33,733 bases of DNA from Nitrosopumilus sp. D6 (GCA_003724325.1 RHFD01000030.1:1-33733), one strand, 5' to 3'. Counted from the first letter of the stretch, positions 8,491 through 17,575 are shown. Notes: generated from the letters alone by a model not told the origin. A program made the numbers and translations.

Positions 8491-11400
8491 CTAGTAGTCA
8501 GTGAGTAGCGCCTGGTCGCCGCTGCTCTTGCCAAATACCAGCTCGATCTCATCAGAGAGCGCGTGGATTCTTCCGCGCTGGTATGCCCCCACGTCATACT
8601 TGTCTACAAGCCTCTTTGCAAGCTTTAGATATTTTTCAATTGACGGGCGCGTTATGGTCGGAATAAGATCCCGGCCGCATGTGCATGTCTGGATGAGTGG
8701 CACGCGCCTGTATGACGTGCCACAGTTAGTACACCTGAATTTTTGCCGGGCATATGCCCTGAGGTTTCCCATTATGTCGGGGACTAGATGTGTAGAGATG
8801 ACGTTTGAGACAATTTCTGACGTGTTTACAACATTGATCAACTCTGCGTTTTTTATCTGCATGTCAAACTTGTCAAGCATTGAGCCAAGCGTCGAGTATG
8901 CGCTGCGCGACTTTGACGTGGTCAGAGACGATGTCGTGTGCGTAAAGAAATAGTCACAGAACTGCCTTTTTGTATCTAGGTGCGACTTTATCATGTCTAC
9001 AGAAGAGATGTCTGCAGCCTTGGGAGCCTCTAGTGTAGACTCGAAGAACTCGAGCGGAAACGACTTTACCACCTCTAGGTTGTGCGCCTGCGACTGGGAC
9101 TCGTACGGCATGACTAGCGGTTGCACAAGCAACGGCGCATCCATCAGTCCCCCGATTCTGTCGGAGAGAAACTGTCTTGAAAAGTTCAGCAGGCTGTCCA
9201 TTAGTAGCATTATCGAGTCTGCGTCCCCGTCGGCATCCCGCCTCTTTGCAGAATGCCAGTTGGGGGTTCCAAAGCAGACATGCGTCTCTGTATACCCGAC
9301 TATCCGCCCCACTATTCCCACAGACGTGTGTGGTGCAAGACCGATTACCAGATGACCTACAAGATCCTCTTGGTTTTTTACGTTATAGAATGCTTTCTGG
9401 CCGTAAAACTTTTTCAGGAGCGTGTCGATGTATTTGGAGGTAGAGACGAGATACGAGCCGCTCTCATATGGGATTATCACGTCTTGCATTAGCAGCTCTA
9501 CTGTCTGATCCGGATCCTCAAGCGGCCTGCCGTCTATATCATGCAGGTATCCCATCTCGCGCAGCCTTTGTACCGGCGTTCCTATCCATGACGGCTTGAA
9601 TTGGGTAAGCGGCGAGTTTGTCGCATCAAACCTGACTGTTCCATCCTTGAATACTGAGAGTCCGTAGCTTTGGCGCACAAGCCCCTTTTCAAGCGGCTCG
9701 GCGATCCTGTCCTGGTTGATGAGATCCTTGACACCTTTGAAGGGCTCCTGGGCGCGGATTTCGATGCGCTCTTGCGCCATGACTAGCTCGGCCTTTAATG
9801 GAAACTTTTGGTACGTGTGCGCGACTGCCCTGCGCCCACATTCCTCGCAGTACGGTTCCTCAGTTGCCCTTTTGCATTTCACACAACTATAAGACATGGT
9901 AGTCTTGGTGTTGCATTTGGGGCATCGTATTCCAAGGGAGAGGCTCCCGCATTTTTCACAGTGCCTGTCAGAAATGTTTGCAAAAAAATTCTCCGTCCTT
10001 GAGGCCTTTAGAAGATCCCGGGTCGCGCCTCCCTTGTTGCCTACCGGGAACAGTGTATGGGTGGGCGGCTTCATCACCCGGGCGGCGGCCTTTTCGGGCC
10101 TGCCTATACGGACTCCGATGGATGTGGAAAACTTGGGCCTGATCCGGATCCCGGAGGACTCGGAGATGGCATCAGGTACGGATGCTCCAGACGCCGGCTT
10201 TTTTTTAAACAGCAGATTATAAAAAATTCCGGACTCTGTCTCTGCTAAAAGTATGCTCGCATCCCTTACCGTGTGCGGAACTCCGAGTTTTTCCAGTATT
10301 TTTTTGGCGCCTGCAGGGTACTCGATGGAGGCAGCCGTTGTCTTTTGCGGTTCAAGCAACACGGCAAGCTCTTCAGGCGTGATCATGTCCCAAAAATACA
10401 GATATTTCGGATGTAGTGACACCCCGGATTCAAGTGAAAGATGCAGCGCCTCGTCTGCAGTAGGAATTTTTTTGAGAAATTCGCCCAGCCGCGCATCAGA
10501 GCCTGCCATGTGCCGCAGTTCTGCCTCCCAGAACTCTTCCACATATCCGGTTGGAACCACCTGGGCGTTGTTCTCTACAAAGTCCCCAAACGAGATCAAG
10601 ATGTCCCCAAGATGCAGAATCTTTTCAATCCTGTTTTTGATCTCCAGTCCATGTCTTATGTCCCGGATCCGTACTACGCTGCCGTCTGTAAGCCGGACAG
10701 TCGGGGTGTCAATTGTATCTACAAAGGCAACAGTGGCGCCCTTGCCGGGAATGTCCGTCTTGATCTGCGTTCCGACGGCAATGGTATGATCCAGTATCTC
10801 TGCAACTACCGGGTGAATTCCCACTGCTGCAAAACCAGTGTTGCACGACCGTCCATATCTGAGCCGGAACCCACCAAGTTTCTTTGGAACAGACAGCACA
10901 GATCTGCCGGCAATTACCTCGCTTAGTCTCTTTGCTCCCGCATCCTCATGATCCCCACCTGTCGGCACTGCGCCCTTGAGATCACCGAGCCACTCCCATC
11001 CGTCAAGATCATATTCCTCGATTCTTTTCAAGAGTTTTTTGGCCCTTCCAATCAGCCCGTCATTGAGTACGCGCAGGGCGCCGCCACGAACCCTGTCTGT
11101 CTTTATGCGCGCCATGGCCCTGTGGTTTACCACCTCGAATGGATCCGTGTCCACCCCGTCAAGCTCTACTGGCAGGTTGGAGATCACATGCTCAATGTCC
11201 TCATCTAGTATGTGAAACTGAAAGCTTGCCTCCCTCTCGTAGATTCGAAGCTCCTCGACAAACCTGCCTGTCTCGTCATCAAAACAGTTGGCCTGAAATT
11301 TTGAGAGCCCGACTGCCTTTCTTACGTGGTCGGCAATAAGCATCGTCACGGCAGACTCTGTACCACCTGCCGATCTCATGGGGCCGGCAATCGATACGGA

Positions 11401-11847
11401 GAGATACTCGCTGCCATCCTTGTTCTTTTTTATCTTTACCTCGTTGATTCCCTGCAGGGGGGCTATGGTCACCCCCTCTGTGACTATTGCTAGACCCACC
11501 CGGACTGCAAGATCCAGCTTTTCTTCCAGGGTGGCATCAGAGGGCAAGTACTTGCCTAGAGCAATCTCCTTGGAGAGCATTAGGGCAGAGAGTTCCTTGC
11601 CGTTTGTAAGTAAAAGCTCCCTCAGAGGCTCTACAATGTCGATCTCGTGCATTTTAGATACCCGTTCGGGCAGATCAAAGGCGATCTTGGGCTCTACTGC
11701 GCCCGACGAGTCAACAAGGGTGGATTTTGCCTTTGCTGCCTTTGCATAAATCTGGTGCGTTCCAGCAGAGAGGCTAGAGTAGTATTTCAGGTAGTGATCC
11801 GGCATTGGGATGTTTTTGATGCGGGAGATTGCGTCGGTTTCAGACAT
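8491..11847 (-). CDS. polC: DNA polymerase II (PolD) large subunit DP2
   Basis: 1118 aa; GPMRSAGGTESA, RYGRSCNTGFAAVGIHP, NWHSAKRRDADGDADS (catalytic DxD), C-terminal Cys motifs CTNCGTSYRRVPL..CTCGRDLIPT. No obvious intein. Confidence 0.96.
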   Translation of the reverse strand: MSETDAISRIKNIPMPDHYLKYYSSLSAGTHQIYAKAAKAKSTLVDSSGAVEPKIAFDLPERVSKMHEIDIVEPLRELLLTNGKELSALMLSKEIALGKYLPSDATLEEKLDLAVRVGLAIVTEGVTIAPLQGINEVKIKKNKDGSEYLSVSIAGPMRSAGGTESAVTMLIADHVRKAVGLSKFQANCFDDETGRFVEELRIYEREASFQFHILDEDIEHVISNLPVELDGVDTDPFEVVNHRAMARIKTDRVRGGALRVLNDGLIGRAKKLLKRIEEYDLDGWEWLGDLKGAVPTGGDHEDAGAKRLSEVIAGRSVLSVPKKLGGFRLRYGRSCNTGFAAVGIHPVVAEILDHTIAVGTQIKTDIPGKGATVAFVDTIDTPTVRLTDGSVVRIRDIRHGLEIKNRIEKILHLGDILISFGDFVENNAQVVPTGYVEEFWEAELRHMAGSDARLGEFLKKIPTADEALHLSLESGVSLHPKYLYFWDMITPEELAVLLEPQKTTAASIEYPAGAKKILEKLGVPHTVRDASILLAETESGIFYNLLFKKKPASGASVPDAISESSGIRIRPKFSTSIGVRIGRPEKAAARVMKPPTHTLFPVGNKGGATRDLLKASRTENFFANISDRHCEKCGSLSLGIRCPKCNTKTTMSYSCVKCKRATEEPYCEECGRRAVAHTYQKFPLKAELVMAQERIEIRAQEPFKGVKDLINQDRIAEPLEKGLVRQSYGLSVFKDGTVRFDATNSPLTQFKPSWIGTPVQRLREMGYLHDIDGRPLEDPDQTVELLMQDVIIPYESGSYLVSTSKYIDTLLKKFYGQKAFYNVKNQEDLVGHLVIGLAPHTSVGIVGRIVGYTETHVCFGTPNWHSAKRRDADGDADSIMLLMDSLLNFSRQFLSDRIGGLMDAPLLVQPLVMPYESQSQAHNLEVVKSFPLEFFESTLEAPKAADISSVDMIKSHLDTKRQFCDYFFTHTTSSLTTSKSRSAYSTLGSMLDKFDMQIKNAELINVVNTSEIVSNVISTHLVPDIMGNLRAYARQKFRCTNCGTSYRRVPLIQTCTCGRDLIPTITRPSIEKYLKLAKRLVDKYDVGAYQRGRIHALSDEIELVFGKSSGDQALLTDY

Positions 11848-11889
11848 TGTTCTACATGCTATCAGCCGATCTTTATTGTTTTTTAAATA

Positions 11890-12639
11890 CTATTTGTCCC
11901 GGATCGCCCTTGCTATATCCCGGAGTTTTTTGATACTGCCGCCTTTTTCAAGCAGTGTGCCAATTACTAGGGCGTCGGCTCCGGCACGGACCAGACTCTT
12001 TGCAGTCTTTGCCTCCCGGATGCCGCCTCCAACTATCAGAAACCCGTCAAATGTGCGCCTGACAGTCTTGACCATCTCTGGCGTGACAGATGTCTTTGCT
12101 CCAGATCCTGCCTCTAGATACACAAACCTCATGCCCAGAAACTGTGCTGCAAGGGCGTACGCTGCTGCAATCTTTGGCTTTTCAAATGGAATTCCCCGCG
12201 CAGAACCTACAAACCATGCAGACGTCCCCTCGCCTATTACCAGGTATGCGGTGGGCAGCGGCTCGAGGCCGAACTTGAGTACGCTGGGGGCTCCTAGGGC
12301 CTGCGCCTGGGAGATAAAGTAGGGATTCTCCGAGTTCATCAGCGAGCTAAACAGGATCGCGTCTGCATTGGGTACAACCCCGGTCACGTTACCAGGAAAG
12401 AGGATTACGGGAATCTTTGTCTCTTTTTTAATGTCTTTTACCACGCGCGCCATCTCGATCTGATCAGTGGCAGAGGAGCCACCCACGAGTATCGCAGATG
12501 CACCAATTCGCTCCACGTCCCGTGCAAGCTTGCCTGATGTGCCGGGATCAGACACCTCGGAATCAACTAGTACGAATAAGAGTGCCTTTTTCTTCCGCAG
12601 TTCGGACTTTAGGAACGACTCTACCCTGTCTCTAACCAT
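11890..12639 (-). CDS. Geranylgeranylglyceryl phosphate synthase (PcrB-like)
   Basis: 249 aa; LFPGNVTGVVPNADAILFSSLMNS, YLEAGSGA, VGGGIREAKTAKSLVRAGADALVIGTLLE. Confidence 0.92.
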   Translation of the reverse strand: MVRDRVESFLKSELRKKKALLFVLVDSEVSDPGTSGKLARDVERIGASAILVGGSSATDQIEMARVVKDIKKETKIPVILFPGNVTGVVPNADAILFSSLMNSENPYFISQAQALGAPSVLKFGLEPLPTAYLVIGEGTSAWFVGSARGIPFEKPKIAAAYALAAQFLGMRFVYLEAGSGAKTSVTPEMVKTVRRTFDGFLIVGGGIREAKTAKSLVRAGADALVIGTLLEKGGSIKKLRDIARAIRDK

Positions 12640-12704
12640 GAGGTGGGTTTGTAGGTGCCGCTTTAAAGTTTAATTGGAGTACCAACATACAGAATTGTAT
12701 AGCT

Positions 12705-13067
12705 ATGGACGAGTCTGCCGAGCCCAATTTTAACAACATTCTACGGAAAATCATCAAAAAATCGCTGTTTACAGAGCGACAGATTGAAATTATTTTAAAT
12801 CAGAAGGATCTTCTCAACTCGGAGTTTTCCATCACAAAAGGTGCGTACTATAGGCAGGTGGGGCAGTCTAGAGAGAAACTAGTCTCATTCTTCTATACAG
12901 TCGTGCTTTTACGCAGTCTGGGCATACTTTTACCTGATGACATTGATGTGATATCAAAACTCTCCGAGCAGGTTCGTGTGATAAGTGAGAGTGATTTCTT
13001 TCCAGAAAGAGAGGTAGATGTCATTGATGTGATAGACAATCTCGTCCGCCGTGCGTGCAAACTGTGA
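12705..13067 (+). CDS. Conserved hypothetical protein (120 aa)
   Basis: Open ORF with AT-rich upstream region shared divergently with the GGGP synthase gene; no domain recognised. Confidence 0.55.
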   Translation: MDESAEPNFNNILRKIIKKSLFTERQIEIILNQKDLLNSEFSITKGAYYRQVGQSREKLVSFFYTVVLLRSLGILLPDDIDVISKLSEQVRVISESDFFPEREVDVIDVIDNLVRRACKL

Positions 13068-13194
13068 CGAGTGTGTGAGTATGGGCGCCGTGTGCAGGGA
13101 GGTGTGTGTGATAATATGTGTGAGTATGTTCATCCAAAATGTGAAATAATATTGTTCAATCACAATAAATCACAATACATGCGTAAATTTTGTG

Positions 13195-13788
13195 ATGTTA
13201 GTAGAGATCCCGGATCCTGACGTGATTTTGAGTGTGATTCTGGCGTTCCTGGGCGGCTTGGGCGCGTTGTATCTATTCTACAAGGTGCGCCCGCACATCA
13301 GGTCTGGAAGTAAGACATCTACCATGCCTGACGAGCGGCTTGAATACTATGAAAGGCAGTTAATTGATATGAAGATACGTCTGGATGCCATGGAGATTCA
13401 GGGTGTGGAGCAAAAGACTGGTGATTCGGCCACCGAGTTAAAGGAGATTCTTGGTAGGTTGGCAGCAGGCAGGGTGCAGGGAGGCGCATCCGAGGCAGAA
13501 ACGCCCAAGGTTGTGCCTGAAAAGATCGAGCAGGCACCACCCGTTCTGGTAACTAATTCAAGCCCCACAGACTATGTGTTGCATCTAATCACAGACAAAG
13601 CTATGACGTCACGTGATATACAAGTCACACTAGGCAAAAGCAGGGAGCACACATCACGTCTGATGAAGAGATTGTTTGAGGAGGGTTTTGTAGAAAGGAA
13701 CACGGAGACAAAACCATACACTTACTCTATCACTGAGAAAGGCCGGGTGAGGGCAGGTAAACGCCAGACCAACTCGATTGCTGCATAG
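13195..13788 (+). CDS. Membrane-anchored protein with coiled-coil linker and C-terminal winged-HTH
   Basis: N-terminal TM ILSVILAFLGGLGALYLFYKV; predicted coiled coil DERLEYYERQLIDMKIRLDAMEIQ; wHTH MTSRDIQVTLGKSREHTSRLMKRLFEEGFVERNTETKPYTYSITEKG. Track start 13192 is GTG; ATG follows at 13195. Confidence 0.75.
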   Translation: MLVEIPDPDVILSVILAFLGGLGALYLFYKVRPHIRSGSKTSTMPDERLEYYERQLIDMKIRLDAMEIQGVEQKTGDSATELKEILGRLAAGRVQGGASEAETPKVVPEKIEQAPPVLVTNSSPTDYVLHLITDKAMTSRDIQVTLGKSREHTSRLMKRLFEEGFVERNTETKPYTYSITEKGRVRAGKRQTNSIAA

Positions 13789-13919
13789 TGTGTCAGAGGG
13801 ATCGGATCCCGGGGTTCTCGATGTATGTTTTGGGTGATTTCAAGCCAAAATAAGATGATTTTATGATGAATTATTGTAATTCGAAATTATTAAATTCTCT
13901 ATATTATGATTAATAATAG

Positions 13920-14081
13920 ATGTCAGAAGAAGAGATGGGCGTACTAGTCAAGATCACATCTGCAGGCACCATCTCCATCCCAAAACAGTTCAGAAAGTAC
14001 ATGGACATCCAAAAGGGAGAGTACGTAAAGGTGGTTTTGAGGGGAGACCAGTTGATTGTGAGAAAGGTAACCATATCGTAG
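13920..14081 (+). CDS. AbrB/MazE-like SpoVT-AbrB domain protein, 53 aa, not in ORF track
   Basis: ATG 13920 to TAG 14081: MSEEEMGVLVKITSAGTISIPKQFRKYMDIQKGEYVKVVLRGDQLIVRKVTIS; swapped-hairpin AbrB pattern (G.I.IPK.FR...I..GEYV.V...GDQLIV). Confidence 0.8.
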   Translation: MSEEEMGVLVKITSAGTISIPKQFRKYMDIQKGEYVKVVLRGDQLIVRKVTIS

Positions 14082-14082
14082 A

Positions 14083-14472
14083 TTATGGGTGTCTTTGTGA
14101 TATTTTGATCGTTTGATACGTCCATTCCCGACCGGTTCTAGTCCTATTTACCCTGCCTTTTGATGAGAATCGTGATAGATAAGTCGATATCACACTCAGT
14201 TTCACAGGCTCGTTGAACTCGTCTTCAAACTTTTCAAGTATGTTTGTAGAGGTGAATTTGCCCATTGGGAAGAACTTGTCTACTACATGCCATATTTTGG
14301 AGCCCACAGAGTTGGGAGCCTGTACTGTTTGGTCATTCTCCTCGATATTCATCAGGTCCAGCATCTCAAAGATCTTTAACACCTTTTCTCTGGTAATGTT
14401 CCCCTCGAGTTTGAGGTTGTAAGAGCCTCCGCTTTGATCCTGCATGTCTATCCTGATGCGTTTTTTTGCCAT
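14083..14472 (-). CDS. Conserved archaeal protein with predicted C-terminal winged-HTH (129 aa)
   Basis: TSTNILEKFEDEFNEPVKLSVISTYLSRFSSKGRVNRTRTGREWTYQ resembles a wHTH; basic, no TM. Confidence 0.6.
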   Translation of the reverse strand: MAKKRIRIDMQDQSGGSYNLKLEGNITREKVLKIFEMLDLMNIEENDQTVQAPNSVGSKIWHVVDKFFPMGKFTSTNILEKFEDEFNEPVKLSVISTYLSRFSSKGRVNRTRTGREWTYQTIKISQRHP

Positions 14473-14630
14473 TTTGGAGATCTACAAAGTTCTAGATTGA
14501 TAGTTTAACGGATCTAGGGAAGTTTGTTAACTGTGGGAGTTGTTAATGTTGACTGCCTAGCCCACGCCTAGGCCTGTTTTTGTTGTTAACAGATGGGTTC
14601 AACCACCCAACCTTAATTGAGTGGTTTTGT

Positions 14631-14658
14631 GCCTAGAGTGGAAATAAGGGGGTCAAAA
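14631..14658 (+). repeat. ORB-like origin recognition box, copy 1
   Basis: gcctagagtggaaataagggggtcaaaa; resembles the archaeal ORB/mini-ORB (..CAGTGGAAAC-AAGGGGG..). Confidence 0.75.
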
Positions 14659-14692
14659 TGACCATATTCACACTGTTAACATCCAGATTCAC

Positions 14693-14720
14693 GCCTAGAG
14701 TGGAAATAAGGGGGTCAAAA
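14693..14720 (+). repeat. ORB-like origin recognition box, copy 2
   Basis: 28-bp identical copy of 14631-14658, offset 62 bp. Confidence 0.75.
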
Positions 14721-14787
14721 CAGGGTTTTTGGGATGTTTCTTCACATTTGATTAACATTTTGTTAATTTGCAGGCGTGATGGTGAAT

Positions 14788-14818
14788 TGACCCACACACC
14801 TCTCTTTCCACTGTGTCT
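14788..14818 (-). repeat. Degenerate inverted ORB-like element
   Basis: Reverse complement gacacagtggaaagagaggtgtgtgggtcaa shares AGTGGAAA, a G-rich run and GGGTCAA with the two direct ORBs. Confidence 0.5.
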
Positions 14819-14950
14819 TTTTTCATTTTTTTTCTCAGGAAATACCTAAATTAAAAATAATTAATTACAAACTAAACTAGAGTTATTATCAGGTTCTAAA
14901 CACTTCTAATCCATGTATTGGTATGAGAGTAGAAACAATGGTGTGTGGGT

Positions 14951-16153
14951 ATGTCTGACCCAGTAGACCGGATCATCGACTCTGCAAAAGACGGCAAGTC
15001 AATCCTCAAAGACAGGAGCGTCCTTCATTTTACACACATCCCCAACACCATCTTTCATCGGGATGCCGAACAAGAAAAAGTGACCCAGTCCCTGCTCCCA
15101 ATACTAAAACACGCCAAACCCTCAAACCTACTAATCTATGGCAAGCCAGGAACAGGCAAGACCCTGGTGGTCAAAAAAGTAATCTCTAAAATTCAAGAGC
15201 GGGTGGACCAATCAGAGTTTCCAACCAAACTCATATACACAAATGCAAAAAACGAGTCCACCACCACCGGTCTGCTGATAAGCGCCGGCAGGCAGTTGGG
15301 GTTGGATGAAAAAGAACTGCCAATGACAGGTCTGGCAACAGGCGAGGTCTTCAAAAGACTGCTTGACTGCATTGACAAAAACAACCTCAATGTGATATTT
15401 GTAATAGATGAGATCGACTATCTGGCACAACTAATCGCAAGGTCACACAAAGACACAATGTATCAACTCACAAGGGCAAACGAGCGGCTCGGGCGCGGCT
15501 CTTTGGCGCTAGTGGGAATCTCAAATGACCTCAAATTCAAAGAGATGCTTGATGCCAGGGTAATCAGCGGCCTTAGTGAGGAGGAGGTGGTGTTTGCAAA
15601 CTATGATGTGGATCAACTTGCAAAGATACTAGACGAGCGAATCGGAGAGGCCTTTATGCCTGACTCTGTAGAGCCGCAGGCTCTGAGTTTGTGTGCTGCC
15701 ATGGCAGCCAAGATGCACGGTGATGCCAGAAGGGCAATAGATTTGATCCGTGTGGCAGGCGAGATCGCAGAGAGAGAGCAGGCAGACAAGGTTACTGCCA
15801 GACACGTCCGGGACGCGTCCCAAAAAATAGAAGAAAACAAGGAGGAGACTGCGCTAAAGTCCTATCCACTACATGAAAAGCTGGTAATTCTGGCAGTGAT
15901 GAGGGCAGGAGGCTCCTCGACTGGCGAGATCTATACCTCGTACAAAAACCTCTGCAAGGCGACTGCCCAGGATCCACTCTCCCAGAGACGAGTTACCCAG
16001 ATGCTCAACGAGGTGGAAGTCTCTGGACTGATTGACGGGAGAATCGTCCATCAGGGAATGCATGGCAGGACAAAAAAATACAAACTTACGATTCCCACAG
16101 AGACAGTCAAGCGGGCATTCAAAGACGACCTGTCATTGGAGGATGTTATCTGA
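14951..16153 (+). CDS. cdc6: Orc1/Cdc6 replication initiator (AAA+ with C-terminal wHTH)
   Basis: NLLIYGKPGTGKT (Walker A), VIFVIDEIDYL (Walker B), GDARRAIDLIRVAGEIAE sensor 2, C-terminal WH region. Track start 14945 is GTG; ATG at 14951. Confidence 0.95.
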   Translation: MSDPVDRIIDSAKDGKSILKDRSVLHFTHIPNTIFHRDAEQEKVTQSLLPILKHAKPSNLLIYGKPGTGKTLVVKKVISKIQERVDQSEFPTKLIYTNAKNESTTTGLLISAGRQLGLDEKELPMTGLATGEVFKRLLDCIDKNNLNVIFVIDEIDYLAQLIARSHKDTMYQLTRANERLGRGSLALVGISNDLKFKEMLDARVISGLSEEEVVFANYDVDQLAKILDERIGEAFMPDSVEPQALSLCAAMAAKMHGDARRAIDLIRVAGEIAEREQADKVTARHVRDASQKIEENKEETALKSYPLHEKLVILAVMRAGGSSTGEIYTSYKNLCKATAQDPLSQRRVTQMLNEVEVSGLIDGRIVHQGMHGRTKKYKLTIPTETVKRAFKDDLSLEDVI

Positions 16154-17575
16154 GTTCTCGCTGAGGTCCTTGGTGAATACCTTGAATGTCTTGAGGTTTA
16201 CCAGTACTGCGATCCCGGGATTGGGAACCATTCCGACACTTGCCTGAAAGGGTGTCTGCCTCTGCCAAGACCCGGAATTTATCAGCAAGACCCCGCGATA
16301 CCTGTCAACTTCCATCCTGTGGACATGGCCCACATGAAAGATGTCAGGCACATCCTCTATTACCAGGAGATCCTCTGTCTCCGGGGCGATGGGCGTCTGG
16401 CTGCCATAAATGGGACTCAGATGTCTTGCACGCAGCAGATGCTTCATCACATCTGCAGGCCTGTCATAACTTAGTCCCGGTGTGGTCTTTACTATATCAT
16501 CTATGCTCTGACCATGAAACATTGCCACCTTTACCCCGTTTAGCGAGACCGTGGCCGGGTTTCCAACCATGAGTACATTCTCCCGCTCCCACAGGCCGGC
16601 ATTGTATTTTTTTGGTATGGCAGGCTGCGGAAGAGCCCTCCTCCCGGGATCATGATTCCCCGGCATTATCACTATCTTGATGTGTCCGGGAATTCTGCCG
16701 ATGATCCCTTCTGCCTTTGCAAGCTGCTCTTCGAGCGTCTGGCAGACAAGCTCCCTGTTTTGGTTTGGGTAGATTCCGACCCCGTCTACAAGGTCTCCAC
16801 CAATCAGGACAAAACGGACCTTTTTTGCCACCGGATCCGGGCTTGAGAGCCACGAGACAAACTCGGCTAACTCCTTCTCCATAAAGTACCTGCTTCCTAT
16901 GTGCAGATCAGAGAGAAATACGGCATATGCCTCTGATTCGGATCTGTTGGCTGGCTTGTCAGGTATGTCCGGCATGATAATCTCCCGGATGATAAAGCCG
17001 GAATTCTTATCAAAGACGACCCTTGCCATGACAAACTGGTCAATCAGTAACGCGCCCGCAGTCTTTTGCAGCTCGGCATCAAAGATAATACCCTCAATGG
17101 TGCCAGACGGATCCTCTAGCACCACCTTTGTAATACTTCTCTCAGAACTCCTTGATGTGACTAGACCGCACACATGCACCCCTTTTTCTGACTTTTCGTC
17201 CCTTGATGCGGATATGCCCCTGAGCATCTTGGCCTCTGGCCGGTCAGAGATGATCCGCTTTAGCTTGTTAAAGCGGCTGCTAAAGAGGGCGTTGTACCCC
17301 TTTACCCCCTCCCCCGTAGTTATCTTGGAGGTGGGATCAAAGAGTACGACAGCCTCTGCCAAAAGCATGGGATCGTCTTTTATTCCAAGATATACCTCTA
17401 GGTCATCCTGGTTTATCTGGAAGAGTTTCTGCCGGGTCTTTTCTCTTACTATCTCTTTTATGATCTTTTCAAGCTTTTCTGCATCCACACTCTCGAGGAT
17501 CTCAAAGGCGCCGGGATGGATTTGAAACCCCCGGGTCAGTGCATAGTCAAGTGCAAGGCTCATCTCTTTTTTCAT
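16133..17575 (-). CDS. polB: DNA polymerase II (PolD) small subunit DP1
   Basis: 480 aa; calcineurin-like phosphatase motifs FLSDLHIGS, LIGGDLVDG, VIMPGNHD, FHVGHVHR. 3' end overlaps the cdc6 3' end by 21 bp. Confidence 0.95.
   Translation of the reverse strand: MKKEMSLALDYALTRGFQIHPGAFEILESVDAEKLEKIIKEIVREKTRQKLFQINQDDLEVYLGIKDDPMLLAEAVVLFDPTSKITTGEGVKGYNALFSSRFNKLKRIISDRPEAKMLRGISASRDEKSEKGVHVCGLVTSRSSERSITKVVLEDPSGTIEGIIFDAELQKTAGALLIDQFVMARVVFDKNSGFIIREIIMPDIPDKPANRSESEAYAVFLSDLHIGSRYFMEKELAEFVSWLSSPDPVAKKVRFVLIGGDLVDGVGIYPNQNRELVCQTLEEQLAKAEGIIGRIPGHIKIVIMPGNHDPGRRALPQPAIPKKYNAGLWERENVLMVGNPATVSLNGVKVAMFHGQSIDDIVKTTPGLSYDRPADVMKHLLRARHLSPIYGSQTPIAPETEDLLVIEDVPDIFHVGHVHRMEVDRYRGVLLINSGSWQRQTPFQASVGMVPNPGIAVLVNLKTFKVFTKDLSENSDNILQ

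Larger units (their letters stand above)
14520..14944. other. oriC: Probable chromosomal replication origin (oriC)
   Basis: Long non-coding region directly upstream of orc1/cdc6; two identical ORB-like 28-mers with G-strings, one degenerate inverted ORB, AT-rich tract and TTAACATTTTGTTAA dyad. Confidence 0.75.

Noticed and set aside
8491-11847. Possible intein in the large PolD subunit
   Set aside because: The ORF reads continuously through the conserved DP2 motifs with no inserted splicing or endonuclease block, and 1118 aa fits an intein-free DP2.
14631-14720. Two identical 28-bp repeats with a 34-bp spacer, resembling a minimal CRISPR array
   Set aside because: Only two units, no cas genes in the window, sequence matches ORB/G-string features and lies directly upstream of orc1/cdc6; an origin explains it better.
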